Shown: positions 11,001 to 23,450 of the stretch, piece by piece
How the letters are laid out: each line of letters begins with the position of its first letter
Position numbering within the stretch: the stretch's first letter is position 1
Source of the DNA: Datnioides undecimradiatus
Lineage: Eukaryota; Chordata; Actinopteri; Lobotiformes; Datnioididae
Direction: 5' to 3'
Assembly: GCA_008933995.1 (NCBI GenBank)
Contig: WARS01004318.1
Location: 1,901,269-1,965,268, forward strand
Length of the DNA: 64,000 nucleotides
The notes under the pieces: generated by a model
The model's database searches: none
Seen by the model: the letters and a program-made list of their open reading frames with translations, nothing else
Told to the model about the DNA's origin: nothing
Translations under genes and position numbers: made by a program

Positions 11001-14000
11001 GTTGAGCATGATGATGGCGAACGACAAGATGTAGCATGTGTCTGCAAACACATACTCACACACAGAGAAAGCAGAAATCACATTTAGTTTCCCTCAGCTG
11101 TGCATCGTTATCACTGCTCCAGCTGTATAAACTGCACCCATTAAAAATAATTTAAAAATAAGTTTCTGTTCATGCCGCCTGAGCAAAAGCACTTATATTG
11201 AATAATCTGTTTGCTCTGATCAGTGAAGGAGAGATAAGAAGCGACTGCGGCTTCATCGGAAAGAAAAACTGACTCCTATTAACAGCAGACAGCTCGTCTT
11301 GTTTTTCTTAATTAAGGAAACAACAATGAAACTTTTTAATTGGACAGCCTGAGAAAGTGAATCAGGCGAGACAAAGCCTCTTTGTGTGTGCGGCGTACCT
11401 GTGGATTGGAAGACCCCTGGGTTACAGTCGCAGTAGCGAGTTGCAAACGCCTCCATCATCCTGTCAATCTTCTGAGCTTCTCCCGGGAGACGAAAGCTCC
11501 ACAGAAACTGCCTGCGAGACAGAAGAGGTGCGAAATAACACGCACAATGTCAGGCACATGCTGGTGTAGGAGGAGGGTTTCCACATCGTCAGAAAAACGA
11601 GAGCAAGGGTAAAAAGCTGCTGCAACATTTCATGTCGACCTTCACAGTTTGCTCATGTGCAAAAGTTGCGTCTGGTTGCACGAACCTTAGAGCCTGCACC
11701 AGATTCAGGTCTGAGAATTCATGAAGGCCCACAAAGGCTTTCAGCGTCTCCAGGTGCATCTCATCCCTGTGCGAAGACCAAGAAAAGAGTCCTGAAAGTC
11801 ACATAATTGAAACAGTATGTGAGTGTATTTCATACTTTTGTGTTTGTACCTTTCTCCCAGGAAGTTGCCGATGGCCGTCTTGTTCAGACCCTCTTCTTTG
11901 TAAAGAAACTCGGCCACTGACTCCGCACGCCACTCTAGCAGGTCGTGTTCAACCAGGTAATGGATGCCCTGCAGATTTACATGAAAAGTGTTGAGAAGAA
12001 CACAAATCAGTGATGCTGACCTGAAGCTTCACTCACATATGTTTTCAGGGAGGCTTGCTGCAGATCTGCCTGGTATATTCAGTATCTGAAACCAATTCAA
12101 TGCGTTTAAAATAGGTGTTATGTGTCTATCTCTCTGTCAGGCTGCTGCAGTTTGAAGAAGTTGTGAGTGGCCAGCAGCTTTTTTTTTTTAAGTAGAGCAA
12201 ACATGAAAGCTTTGGTGCAGAGGTTACAAATGTGTGCATTAGTTTATCTGGATCAGACTGACGGGGAGAGAGATGCTCTAATGGCTGCTGCAGACTGTCA
12301 GGATTCAGTGGCAACTGAGCCGTTGCTAAAGTTGGATTTTTTTTTTTTATGCATGCTTCAGCATTTCGTGGGTTAGTAGATCTAGGTCATATGAGCGGTC
12401 ACATCAAAAGAGAACGTCCACCTTTGAACAACATGGGGCCAGGACCAAAGATATCACTGTGCTGATCATCTTTCATCTGTGATAGCCCAGAACCATCCAC
12501 TGTGCCTTTAGGTTACTATTAAGCTTCAAAACTAAGGTCAGAACCCCAAATATAGTCCCAAACCTGTATTTAATGTGGCGTAGAGAGGATGTTCAGACCA
12601 CAGATTTTTTAAATTCTGAATTGAAATTGTTTTAAATCAAAGGTTTAGTTCACACTGTTTGGCCAAAAACGTGTGGTAAATTCTGCAAACTTGTGTAGGT
12701 TGAAGTGCAAGTCATTTCAGACATCAAGAAAGTTTTTCTCTTCTCGCTCTGAGTCACTGTTGTCATCAAGCGCCAGTGCAGAAGATAAAAAAGGCTGAAT
12801 GAATATTGCATGCGTATATCTGGAAATCTCAAAGGGTGCTCGCTGTAAAATCTTCTAAATACGACCCCTTTTCTTCTGAGTGCACACTCCGGATGAGTAG
12901 CTCTTCAAGCCGACTGCACTCAACGACACCCTCCAACTCGGAGAAGTCTTAAAACTTCTCGCCAGCGCCCTCATGTACGTCCTCTCGGCTGAGTGCAGAG
13001 GCGGTCACAGGCCGAGGGACGCAGTCGAGGAGGAAGGAAACAGAGGAGGTCGCTGTGGTGGCGCTGAAGAGGCGCTTCTGCCCTACTTCAGGGAACAGGA
13101 TGTGGCTTTTCTCGCTATTCAGTTTATCTGCGCGTGTGTGTGTGCGCACAGCTTGCACTTCTGCACACCAGACACACGCAGAGTTCAAATCCACATCCGT
13201 TCTGTGAGTTATCGTTGCTGCCGTCTGTCTGTTCAGATCCAGAGGAGCTAAAGTCAAAGTACAATTACACCTGCATCTCAGACTTACACTGTGTTTCCAT
13301 ATAAACTGTTGAATCAAATAGCATGAAGCTTGTACATTGAGGTGAGGCTCAACAAACACTGTCTGCTGCAGGTCAAACTGAATTCTGACAAACTGTCTAA
13401 TGCCATTAATGTCCTAATACCTACAGAGCATGAAATGACCAGGATTTCTAATCATCAAATCCTCTTTTCCCTGTTCATACACACATTTGTGTACAAACCC
13501 ACCTTTTTAGGGTCCATGTTGAACTTCTTTTTCCCACGTAAGAATCTCCTTTTCCTCACAACATTTTTACTGGAACAAAAGAAAGAAAAAAAAAGAGACA
13601 GTTTTCATTATGAAATAAGATAAATGTAAAGTTAAATGTATGTATAAAATCAAGTGTTTTAATGAATCAATGAATTACAGAGATTACTGAACTTTTAAAC
13701 CTTTTCTTGATGATGTGTGAGGGCGTATCATTTAGTGGGTGTCAGAGGGGTTTTGGGGTGGAGGTGGTGATAATGAAACGGTGGTTATCATTACCGGCAG
13801 CAGTGTATTCATATCAAAATGCACCGTCATATGGCTAACATGTTATTATTTCCTTCTGATAGCAGCACCAAAAAGTTCCAGGAAGTCCAAAAGTTGTAGT
13901 TTTGACAGCAGCATGCACATATTTCCAAACTGTCACCATTTTCTCTCCCTTTCTGTCACAGTGCTTGCAGTTTTTTGCTAAACTCAGAGCTGCAGACCTT

Positions 14001-16518
14001 CTCCTTCATTAATTTAGACATACTGCAGTGACACCATGAAGGTTTAGGCCTTCTTGCACCACAAGAGGTATTTTTTAGCAGTTGCTTGGGGGGTACGTGG
14101 ACAGATTGTGCAGAGGGAATGGGAACATTATGGATTCAGGAAGTCCAAACATTGTTGCTATGGTAGCTTTCATTAAACATCATTGTCACCAGTCATTTAT
14201 CATCATCTGTCAAACATTCATCATCAAAATGAGTTTGAATGAGAATGAGTTTTCCTCTAAACAGAGGACAAGGTGCAATATATGTCACAAAACTAGGCTA
14301 GCTAATGATAAAGTTATGGTTAGCTAAAGTTATGCTAGCTGAGTAGCTATCCTAGCTAACAGGTATTGGTGAATTTGATTTGACGTGTTTTATGTTTTTA
14401 TAGCAGCTGGCGCTATTCCACAAAACTTCATATGTAACACATAAATGTAAACGTCTAATTTTATCTAGCTAACATATTTACCCACCTATCGAAAACTAGA
14501 AAACGTTAAAGGTTTTTTTGTTTTGTTGTTGTTGCTTTATTTGGTTGTGTAATTGGCTGTTAGCATCATTATACAACAGGGTTTAACTGAAATGAAACCA
14601 AGTTAGACGAGTTAAATGGGCTGAAACTACCTGGCTAGACCAGTGACGTTGTGCTAATGATAATGGACGACTGCCGGAGATGAGGTCACATTCCTGTTCT
14701 CTTGTTAAACCAAATTTATATTAAATTGCAAAAAACCTTTAAAATTACTTTATCAGCTAACAAGTTACAGCTGGCTAGTCTTTAGTTTCTCGCTTGCTAA
14801 CGTTAGTGCTTGCTAATTACCGTCTGAGTGATTGTTAGTTGTCTAGTTTGATAAATTACTTCATCGCTAACGTGATCCATATGAGAAACAAAGATGTAAA
14901 ACTAGCAAGTGCTTTCTGCTGATGATAGCCAAGAGTGACTCAAGCAGTAATCCAACAATAATCTTAAGTAAGCAAAGTTCAGGTTTACCTGGTTGTAGCT
15001 TCAATGCTTGGTACTTTTCAGTATTTAGAGTTAATTTTGGTGCAGTTTTGTGTATGTCTTGCTGGGAACAAGCACAAACCTACCTACATAGTTACCTAAT
15101 GTGATGATAAACACGTGACACAGTGAAAGTAAAAGTGATGATAAATAGCTGTGGTCGTATGCTAAAAGTGAGATGCCAAAAGTAATCGATCAGCAGTTGA
15201 AGAGGTTGGTAAGAAATAGTGGTTAAATGCAAGAAATGAATGGCTGCCTGGAGGGTGTACTTGAACTTATCTGACAGGGCTGTGGGGAAGGAAAAGGGCC
15301 ATGAACCACTGCATGAGATTTATTTCTATGAAAAAAACCTTTTATAACATCAGGTTGAAAGGTTTAAGTAGCTAGTTCAAAGATACTGCAGAGGCATGTG
15401 GTGAAAAGCATTTTGAGTTCTGAATGAAGTAAAAATCATTAAAAAAAGCACGTTTTAAGTGTGGTGTGGGAATCAAAATTGCATCAGTTGAATAAGAGGA
15501 ACAGGCCATGCCTTGACTCATAGAGTTGCTTTAAAAATGACCTCATACTCACTTCTGCTCCTTCGTTTCAGGCCTGTGGATTTCTGGCATGACATGATTG
15601 ATCTCCAACCTCAGCTTCTGAAAGAGGGAGTTAAAAAAGAGGGTGGTGATGCAAGTTTGAGGACCAAGGTTTGTTGTTATATCACAGCCACCTGTAGACT
15701 CAATGGTATGTGACTCAGGGTCAATTTGTCCCTCACAGTTATAAAATAACCTTCAGATCCTTTGTATCTCAACTAAAAATTGTTGAGTTTAAGCCTTTGT
15801 GTGAAAAAAGCTCTGCAGAGGCTGCTGAAGAGTGGGTGCACAGTGGAAAATAATGAGGGATTTTAATGTGAGACCTTGGAAGCATATATTCACCAAAGTA
15901 CCTGAATGTCATCCAGCAGCTCAAACTTGTGAATCCTGATGGCTTCACTCAGCCTCCTCTCTCCTGGGGGAAGTTTCGGTGGAGCTGTGGGACGACAACA
16001 AGCCCCGGCACTGAGTACAAGTACAGTTTCGGGATGGTGGCATTGTCTTGACAACCTGCCTAACACCTACACTCACTGTCACACACCAGCACTGCACCAC
16101 AACTAGAGAAATGGTCATTGAATAAGAGAAAGATAAGAAATGCAGTCTCACTTCCTTTTCTTGAGGCTATTAAAGTCCATTAAAGGGCGTTGGGTAATCA
16201 AATAATCATGTATCCAATCTCTAAAATGATGTCAGATATGTTTCATGTCTAGTTTTTGAAAAGATAACACAGGAAGACACTTTAAACATTTCTGAAAAAG
16301 TCTACAACCCACAAAATCTAAATTAGCAGCATTTTTCACTGAGTTTTATGAGCTAAACAACACAAATGATTTGACAGTGAATACCCATAAGCATCTCATA
16401 ACAACCTCAGCATTTGTTTTGGAGCAGTTTCCCAAAATAACAATAGGCAATTAATTATAAACAGGAATAATAGTGTACCTTTTCCCCAGAGAAAGCTGTC
16501 TTTTCTCCGTATGGCCAT
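8093..16518 (-). CDS. cyth4: Cytohesin-4, ARF guanine nucleotide exchange factor
   Basis: Cytohesins load GTP onto ARF GTPases at membranes rich in phosphoinositides. Coding exons in reading order: 16518-16479, 15984-15902, 15617-15553, 13569-13503, 11968-11850, 11766-11686, 11511-11399, 11041-10893, 9911-9800, 9708-9632, 9529-9458, 9226-9078, 8171-8093. All junctions are GT-AG and in phase; the total is 1206 nt, 401 aa, against 394 in human CYTH4. Start: ATG 16518, opening [14 protein letters not shown] short, divergent coiled-coil region (about 20-60) leads to Sec7 (about 78-265), with the catalytic Glu in FLGERDEMH (Glu124) and the [17 protein letters not shown] core. PH (about 269-382) has [15 protein letters not shown]. 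The tail ends [27 protein letters not shown] and [17 protein letters not shown] favour cyth4 over cyth1-3. Introns hold dispersed repeats and no other gene that I recognise. Confidence 0.95.
8805..8871. mobile_element. Single end of a foldback (GTTAGCTTAGC) element
   Basis: CCAGTTAGCTTAGCTTAGCA, then AAAGACTGGAAAGAGAGGGAAACTG in two adjacent blocks, matches the reverse complement of the right arm of the foldback elements at 37731-38128 and 56626-56893. Only one arm is evident. It lies in the last cyth4 intron. Confidence 0.6.
12880..13130. other. GC-rich, CpG-containing island in cyth4 intron 4
   Basis: This stretch is clearly richer in G+C and CpG than the AT-rich intron around it, and both strands stay open (about 92 codons + and 136 codons -). 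No protein family is recognised and no strong donor follows on the minus strand. It could be an alternative cyth4 promoter or exon, a regulatory element, or an old insertion. Confidence 0.3.
14270..14830. repeat. GCTAGC/GCTAAC-rich dispersed repeat region in a cyth4 intron
   Basis: Words such as GCTAGCTAA, GTTAGC and GCTAAC recur many times over about 560 bp. The same vocabulary appears in the repeats at 25960-26230, 28310-28510, 49771-50294 and around 59110-59400. There is no coding capacity. Confidence 0.5.
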
Positions 16519-19329
16519 GTTGTTGACGGTGCACAGCGTCTAACGGCTCTACAGGAAGCAAACTGAGTGTCAGCTCAGTCAAAAAAAGGGCCGGCGCTAC
16601 GTTTCAGAGCCGCAGCAGAAACTCCGAGCTTGCTCTAACAACACTGATGACGTGCACGGCAAAAGGTTGACATGAAGACTGTTTGTATGTGTGTGTGTGT
16701 GTGTATGTGTGTGGACATTAGTTTAAGAAACAGAAATGTCATTCATGTCAAACAGCTACCCAATGCTGCTACTACTATTATGACATATCTGCTGTTACAA
16801 ATAGTATTTCTGCAAAAAACAAATATTATTAAAATAAACAAACAAAAATGACACGTGACAGGAGCCTTTTTTAAAATTTAAATTGGGTTCATTTATCACA
16901 CCTTTAGGATTTAACCCACCTCTTTCCCAATATTCTACAAATGAAACAATAATTTTAGTTATTTGTGTTATTAGTCACCACTTGTATTGTGTGTTATGGG
17001 CCATTTCGTGTCAAACATGTCTCCTTCAACAGAAACGAAATCAAACTTGAGCAGAAACAGGCTTCTTTCATTTCTAAATATGAGGCCCCACCTAGTGGGA
17101 CTTCATGTAACACTCCAGAGGCTGTTTATATAGGCTGCAAATCACCATTATTACATTTCACTAATCTTACTTATCACACTTTTACAGTAGGAATAAAAAA
17201 ACAAGCAGTGGTTGTGAATATATCTCTTCCTTTGCTTAGAAAAATTACACATTTTGTGAAAATTGTGTTTTATAGGGGAACAGGAAGTAGTGCAATTCTT
17301 GGGGGCTGTATTTCAACAGCAGAGTTGGTGTTTTAGTGAGTATTTATAGAAGCAGGACCTCATAGTTTGTGTGGTTGTGATTATGGTGATGAAGGATCAT
17401 GTGAGTCACTGCATCAGTAGGATTGATTGATGTGTTTTCTAATAATTTTATTTTTAGAATAAGGCTATGTGATGCAGAGGAATAAGGATCAAGTCAATGT
17501 TGTTTCTGGTCTTTAATGTGATTTGTTGACAGTAAGATCACGTGTTGTGTCCTTTAAAGTGCTCTTTGTTAGTTTCTTACCACAAATTTAAATCAAAGTA
17601 TGTCTTTGGCTGAGTTTCTGTTCAGTTATCTCCTGTTTTATTTTGAAAGAGTACTTCCTCACGTGTCTTTGTCTTTTCCCGCCTGTTCTCATCGTCACTT
17701 GTGTCTCATTTGTTCATTAGTTTCACCTGTGTCCCTCCCTGGTGTATTTATCACGTGTCTTGTTGTTATTTGCCACTTTGTCTGCGTGGTTTGTGTCAAG
17801 CATCCCAGCCCTGGTCCCTGGTGTTCCTTACTGTTTCCTAGTGTTCCCCTTGTGTTTATTGGATCTGTTTCTTTGGACTTTGCCTGGTTTATGGGTCTTC
17901 AACGGATTTGTTTGCCTTTGCCTCTGAATTTTGGTCGTACTCTTGTTTTTTGTGTTCATGTTTGGCAGAAAAGTGAAAATATGTTAGTCCTCTCCCTGCT
18001 ACAACAGTAAAATCATATTGTGCTTCTTTTCTGTCTGTTTTGCTGCAATCAGTTGGTTTAAGTCAGGGACAATGTATGACAGAGGTCTCCACCTGAGGGT
18101 TTGGCTAATTCCTGGAGCAAGAGTTAGCATCCCATTAGGTTAATATGCAGTGGTTGTTCCCTGCTCCAGTTAGATACGACTTGGTGACAGGAGATACTTC
18201 TGGTCTGCTCAGCTCACACAACCCTACAACAGAAAGCTAACATTATGCTAGCAAGATCCCACATCAGTGACATAATGTTTCAGTTGACGAACAGTTAATT
18301 TGTCAGTATGTTTAACGACAAGACTGGCTAGAGTTCCATTCATTTCACTGTCCCCAAATCAGATTAAAACAAAGCTGTGATTGTCCAGGGACTGTTCATA
18401 TTTTCAGAACAACGGGCCTTCGGAGCAGTGGGCTCTTGTTTTAGGATTAATGTGCTGTTGGACTAATGGATTTTCAGTCCAATGGGACTATTTTGCAGAT
18501 TATTGGTTAGGGATAAAAAGTTTGATGACTATATGAAAACTTGGACTGGATTTTGACAAACTGTAAGTCATCAGGCATCTGTGGGTGGTTATTTTTGTGC
18601 AATAAGTCAAATATTATTTTAAACTTCATGAGTCAAGATCAGCATGTATTCCAAAGTGGAAGTGAGTAACTTTGCAGTTGAAACAAAGGTCACTTAGTAC
18701 AGTATAAGAATGAGAATGAGTAATGCGCCTTTGTTTAACTGTCAATAAATGCTTAATTGAAGTAAAAATGGTCCAATTTTGGGACTAACCTTCAACTCTA
18801 AACCCAGAAGTTGATATTTGATCATATACTGCGCCAAAATGGATAAATGGGACTGACTATCAGAATTGTGAATTAAATAAATATCTATACTGATCCTAGA
18901 GGATAACACTGTTTGAGTTTGAGGGAATATCATGCATCGTGCCATCTCTAACTTCTCCAACCTCTTCAGTTGCTAAAAAATTGAATGAAGAAACCAGCGA
19001 GACAGAATAAACCTGGCAAAGCGTCCTCAGCTGGATTGTTCTGAGTTGACCCTTGTTAAATTAGGCGTCTTTCTCCTTCTGTCAATCATGAGGAGCATTT
19101 GTTTCAAAACCAGTTACTCTCCCAGCTGTCGCCTGTTCTGTCTGCGATGCTTTGATCCTTCTGTAATTGCCTCTATCATTGTTTTCTTTTGTCTTTAATG
19201 AGGAATGTAATGTTCCCAAAAATTCATATTTCGGAGGATAGTTTGTGATAAGGCAGGCGTGCTAGAAGATGGGTGAACATGGAAAGGTTTGGTAAATAGA
19301 GCCGCTCTTTGGAATGACTATTAACATTT
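16519..19329. other. Intergenic region upstream of cyth4
   Basis: This is the 5' flank of the minus-strand gene cyth4. The first 150 bp hold its 5' UTR and promoter, with no TATA box evident and an ETS-like GGAA core in ACAGGAAGC at about 16551-16559. A (TG)n microsatellite lies at 16689-16713. The C/T-rich stretch 17600-18010 reads like the tail of a retroelement but I could not place it. No gene is recognised. Confidence 0.45.
16689..16713. repeat. (TG)n microsatellite
   Basis: Alternating TG with one TA interruption. Confidence 0.9.
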
Positions 19330-20370
19330 ATTAATGGAAAGTCAAACAACTAAGAATCACACAAAACTAGAGACAAAATTAACAAAGAGACGAGCATGAA
19401 TGGAAAGAAATGGAGTCCTCCCAGAAAAAGACATAGAGCAATCAAAGAGGGACGCAAAACAACCACAGAGATGCAACTTTACTACAACCAAAGAGACAAA
19501 AATACCCCACAGACTCTAAAAACATAAAACATAACCACAAGTACATAAGCTGACTGCAATAGAGTTACAGATAGACAGAAAAGGGAGGAAGAATGACAGA
19601 AAGGAATGCTGAAAATGTCCAAACAAGGTGCAAAGTGCCCACAATGAGCCAAAAAAAAACAACCACAAGGTGACACAAATAAATCAAAGAGGTGCAACTC
19701 AGCTGCAAACAGGCACAAACTGACTGCAATGAGAGAAAGTGTAACCATAAAAATGAGCTGAATGTTTTGTTTTGTTTTTTACCAAAGAGACACCAATGGG
19801 TCGCAAGAGAGACACAAAGTGAGTACAAATAAATGGAAAATGACTAAAAAGGCATGCCAAAGGACCGAAAAACAGACTGAAAATGGCCACAAAATTGCAA
19901 CTTGACTTGAAAAAGACGCAGGCCTAGTGAAAAGAGACATGAACTGACTGCAAAGAGACAAACAATAGCCAGAAAGACAAACTGAATGACCACACAGAGA
20001 TTCACATTTACCAGAAAGACACCAGCAGACAAAGAGAAACCATAACCACACTCAAAATGGCCACAAAAGTGTGTGAGTGTCCTCGATTGAGAAGAAAAAG
20101 CCACAAACTGGCACAAATCTACAAAATGTACCACACACGAACTCAAACCGACCTAAAAACGGAATCATCAAAGAGCACAGAGATGAAAATTAGCTGCAAA
20201 GAGACAAAAAATAACCAGAAAAACAAAGAAAAGGACTCATATCTACCAAAAAGACTCCAGGAGAGTGGCACATGTTGACTGGAAAGATAAGAAACAAAGA
20301 AACAGACGAAGAGACAGCAGAAAACTGTAAAAACACTTAAATGGCTACAAAGACAACTATAAACTGCGCA
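19330..20370. repeat. Degenerate satellite-like array, about 1 kb
   Basis: Diverged short units keep repeating words such as AATGGCCACAAA, AAAGAGACA, CAACCACA and ACTGACTGCAA. Its complement has the GTGGTC...TTTGTGTCTCT vocabulary of 7512-7839 and 35815-35950. Six overlapping minus-strand open frames of 60-100 codons arise from the bias (all Cys/Phe/Leu/Ser-rich) and are not genes. Confidence 0.7.
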
Positions 20371-22319
20371 GCATGTAGCTCGTCTGATGGAAGTGTTGGG
20401 AGCACTTGAAGGAGAAGTTTAAAACACTTAAATTGATTAGTATGCTGCTCTTCTCTCCATGAGCCTCACATCAGTCAAAGCAGTCGTAATTGCCTCAAAA
20501 GAGGGCTTCGACAGCTGTTGTGTTGACGGTCCCACACAAAGAGATGAGCATTAACTCTGGACCCGCTGCAGGTGCACAAAGTGAGACACAGAAGAGGGAA
20601 AATTGTCCTTGATATTGGTTATTATTGAGGTGCCCTCCATCCCAATTTGTGGCATTTAGAGTCTCTCCGCTTGCACAAACAAGTGCAAACAAGTGTTTTG
20701 ATTTGTCATTAGGCTCCAACAATACCGAGCTGCCTGCCACCGTTTTCACTCCTGACACATTTCCTCAGGTGAAACTTCGGTTTGCAACGCTCCTCTTTAG
20801 CCGCTCATTCAAGGTCCTGATGTTTTATTCAGTCGTCATAGCAACCCGATAGCCGTGATGCAAATGCTACCTTGTCGGTTTAGAGACCTTCAGGTAACAA
20901 TCGCGGATCTATTTACAGCAGGGGAATGTGGGCCGAGCGTGGTGGAGACAGTGCAGGGGTGACAGGACTTGTGTTTCTCCATACTCTGCTGTCATGCGTA
21001 CATTAAGTGCTATTACCTGATTCACTGGAAAAGTACAGCGAGTCACAAGAAACACGTCAAAATGGTCTTGTCAGACCTTCGCAGGGTCCTTCCAATTACA
21101 CACAATATTTTCATGCTGCTCTCTCTCCGGTTACCTGCCCGCTGTGTTCTCACACTGTTGCTTTAAAGATTAAAAATGTAAGAAAAAGATAAAATCTGTA
21201 TTTTATATATCTGTATAAATTCTGGCATTCTGCTGTAGGATCTAGAGGTTGTGATGTCCAAAGACTGAAATATCTCAACAATTAGTGGATCGATTGCCAC
21301 AAAACTTTTATTTTAGATGTTAAGTTGTCAAAACAGGACAGGAACAATTGTAACAGATAGTATTAGTGGTTGCCTGGTTCCTCAAAGCACAATGAAAATC
21401 TTATTGTAATGTAATTTGAGATGCAAAATGCTCCTTAATCAACTGACATCCTCTGCAGAGCTATGATTAAAACATAATTAAAAGTTAGTGATGCCACATA
21501 TTTAAAGAGCATATTGACCTCACAAACAATAAAACAGACATTATCATTATTATTTTCTATAATTTTTAGTTTATTTTCTACTAAAAACATCCAAACTGGA
21601 CCTTTTTGTGGATCAAATTTGTCTTGCAGGCCTCATTTTGGGGCTCATCATGTGAGCTACTTCCTGTAACTGGAAAAGCAGCCAATAGAGGGCTAAATAA
21701 TCACAGAGAAGATGAGCCTAAAGTACAAACACTCAGTTATTAACTCATTAAATCAATTATGAACTCTTTAAATCAACAGTCATGCAGGCAGGATTTCAAT
21801 TGACACGCAGGAGTTTCAAAAAACACAATGAGCAACAGATGAACTCTCAGTTCCTCTGAAGCGGAGATTCTCAGCTCTAAGCAGTCTGCAGAGGCAGGTC
21901 ATAACAGGTGAACACAGGTGAATGGGATGCTGATAACCTGAATGAGTCTACTGATTGGCTCAGGTGATGCCAGGTTACCTGCCGGTGGGGAATACCAGCA
22001 ACAACACATTCCCAGTGGGAGCGCTTGTGTCTGCTCCAGAGCGCACAGGGTGATCGGTGCCATGTTTAAAACCGTCAAATCTCCTCAGGTGTTGTGATTC
22101 ATCACCTGGAGTCATATAAAATATATATTATAGTGTTTTTGTTTTAATGGAGTAGATACAGCTCCATTATAATTCATGTAATTAAGACATTTGGGACAAA
22201 GATGAGGAAACCTGGTTTGAGCTGAGGTCAGGTTGAGGCAGACAGTAAATAAATAAACACCCAACGTTTATAATAAAACACATCTGTAAGTTATTATTTA
22301 TTATCATTTAACACTTGAA
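20371..22319. other. Intergenic, no gene seen
   Basis: AT-rich sequence without a convincing open frame or splice pattern. Short open frames at 20495-20852 and 20969-21192 have no recognisable domain. Confidence 0.5.
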
Positions 22320-23083
22320 GTCCATACCAGATCGGTCGGGGCCCGGGTTAACAACGACCGCCATCGGTGCTGTTGACCTACAGGGTCCTGGTGGAAATTG
22401 GGCTCCTTGTGATCTGCAGTGAGAGCAGGGAGCAGGTGGAGGACAGTCTGGAGAGGTTGAGGTTTGCTCTGGAAAGAAGAGGAGTGAAGGTTGGCCGAAG
22501 CAAGACTGAGCACGTGTGAACGAGAGGGACCCGAGTGGAGCAGTAAGGTTACAGGGAGCAGAGGTACAGAAGGTGCAAGACGTTAAGTACTGAGGGTCAA
22601 CAGTCCAGAGCAATGGAGAGTGTGGAAAAGAGGTGAAGAGGCGTGTGTAGGCAGGATGGAGTGGGCGGAGAAAGGTGTCAGCTGCGTTGTGATGAACGAG
22701 TACCAGAAAGACTGAAAGGAAAGGTCTGCAGGACAGTGGTGAGACTGGTGATGTTGTATGGTTTAGAGGCAGTGGCTTTGAGGAGAAGAGCTGGAGGTAG
22801 CTGAGCTGAAGATGTTGGATGGATGGATAGGATCAGGAATGAGCACATTAGACAGACAGCTCATGTGAGATGTTTCAGAGATAAAGTTAGAGAGGCCAGG
22901 TTGAGATGGTTTGGACATGTTCAGAGGAGGGACAGTGAATATATTGTTGGAAGGATGCGGAGGTCAGGCAGGAGGCCTAGAGGAAGACCAAAGAGAAGGT
23001 TTATGGATGTAGTGAAGGAGGACATGAAGGTAGCTGGTGTGAGGGAAGAGGACACAGAGGATAGGGACTTGAAAAGTCCTTGA
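22320..23083 (+). mobile_element. 3' fragment of an RTE/Rex3-type non-LTR retrotransposon, broken
   Basis: This is the end of the reverse transcriptase ORF of an RTE-clade LINE, truncated at its 5' side and interrupted by frameshifts and stops. Recognisable pieces in order are SESREQVEDSLERLRFALER (about 22415), then KGKVCRTVVR, and finally an intact 86-codon frame from 22823 with MDRIRNEHIRQTAHVRCF, RWFGHVQRRDSEY, RPRGRPKRRFMDVVKEDMK and VREED. That last block is the typical C-terminus of these elements in fish. The 3' tail after 23083 is AT-rich. The copy is inactive. Confidence 0.85.
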
Positions 23084-23410
23084 CAGGTTAAGTTAAATTA
23101 TTAATTATGAATTGAAGATTTTTTCCTTATCCTGAGGAACAGTTTGATCAGCTGGAGATGTCAGACTGTTTCTTTTGTGAATTATTTTTATTTATTATGT
23201 GTATTTTATTTATAGTTCTTCCTCTCACCATTCACCTCTGGTAGAAACATCTACTTCAGTGTGTTGGCATCGAGTGCAGATGTGACTGAATTCAACTTCA
23301 CCTGTGGTGTCTGAGTAATGACACGTGGGCACTTTGCCGAGTGCTTAATGACACGACTGTCATTGATTGAAAGATTGGAGGGGAGCCTCCGACATTCAGC
23401 GGGTTCATGC

Positions 23411-23450
<40 letters not shown>

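Noticed and set aside
12949..13359. 136-codon minus-strand frame in cyth4 intron 4
   Set aside because: No domain and no good donor to join cyth4. Retained only as a GC-rich island.
17600..18010. 136-codon hydrophobic frame, possible retroelement or membrane protein
   Set aside because: C/T-rich composition explains the hydrophobic translation. It resembles a repeat tail but cannot be assigned from the sequence alone.
19482..20146. Overlapping minus-strand open frames of 63-100 codons rich in Cys, Phe, Leu and Ser
   Set aside because: They lie wholly inside the degenerate satellite array. All frames are open because stop codons are rare in the repeat.
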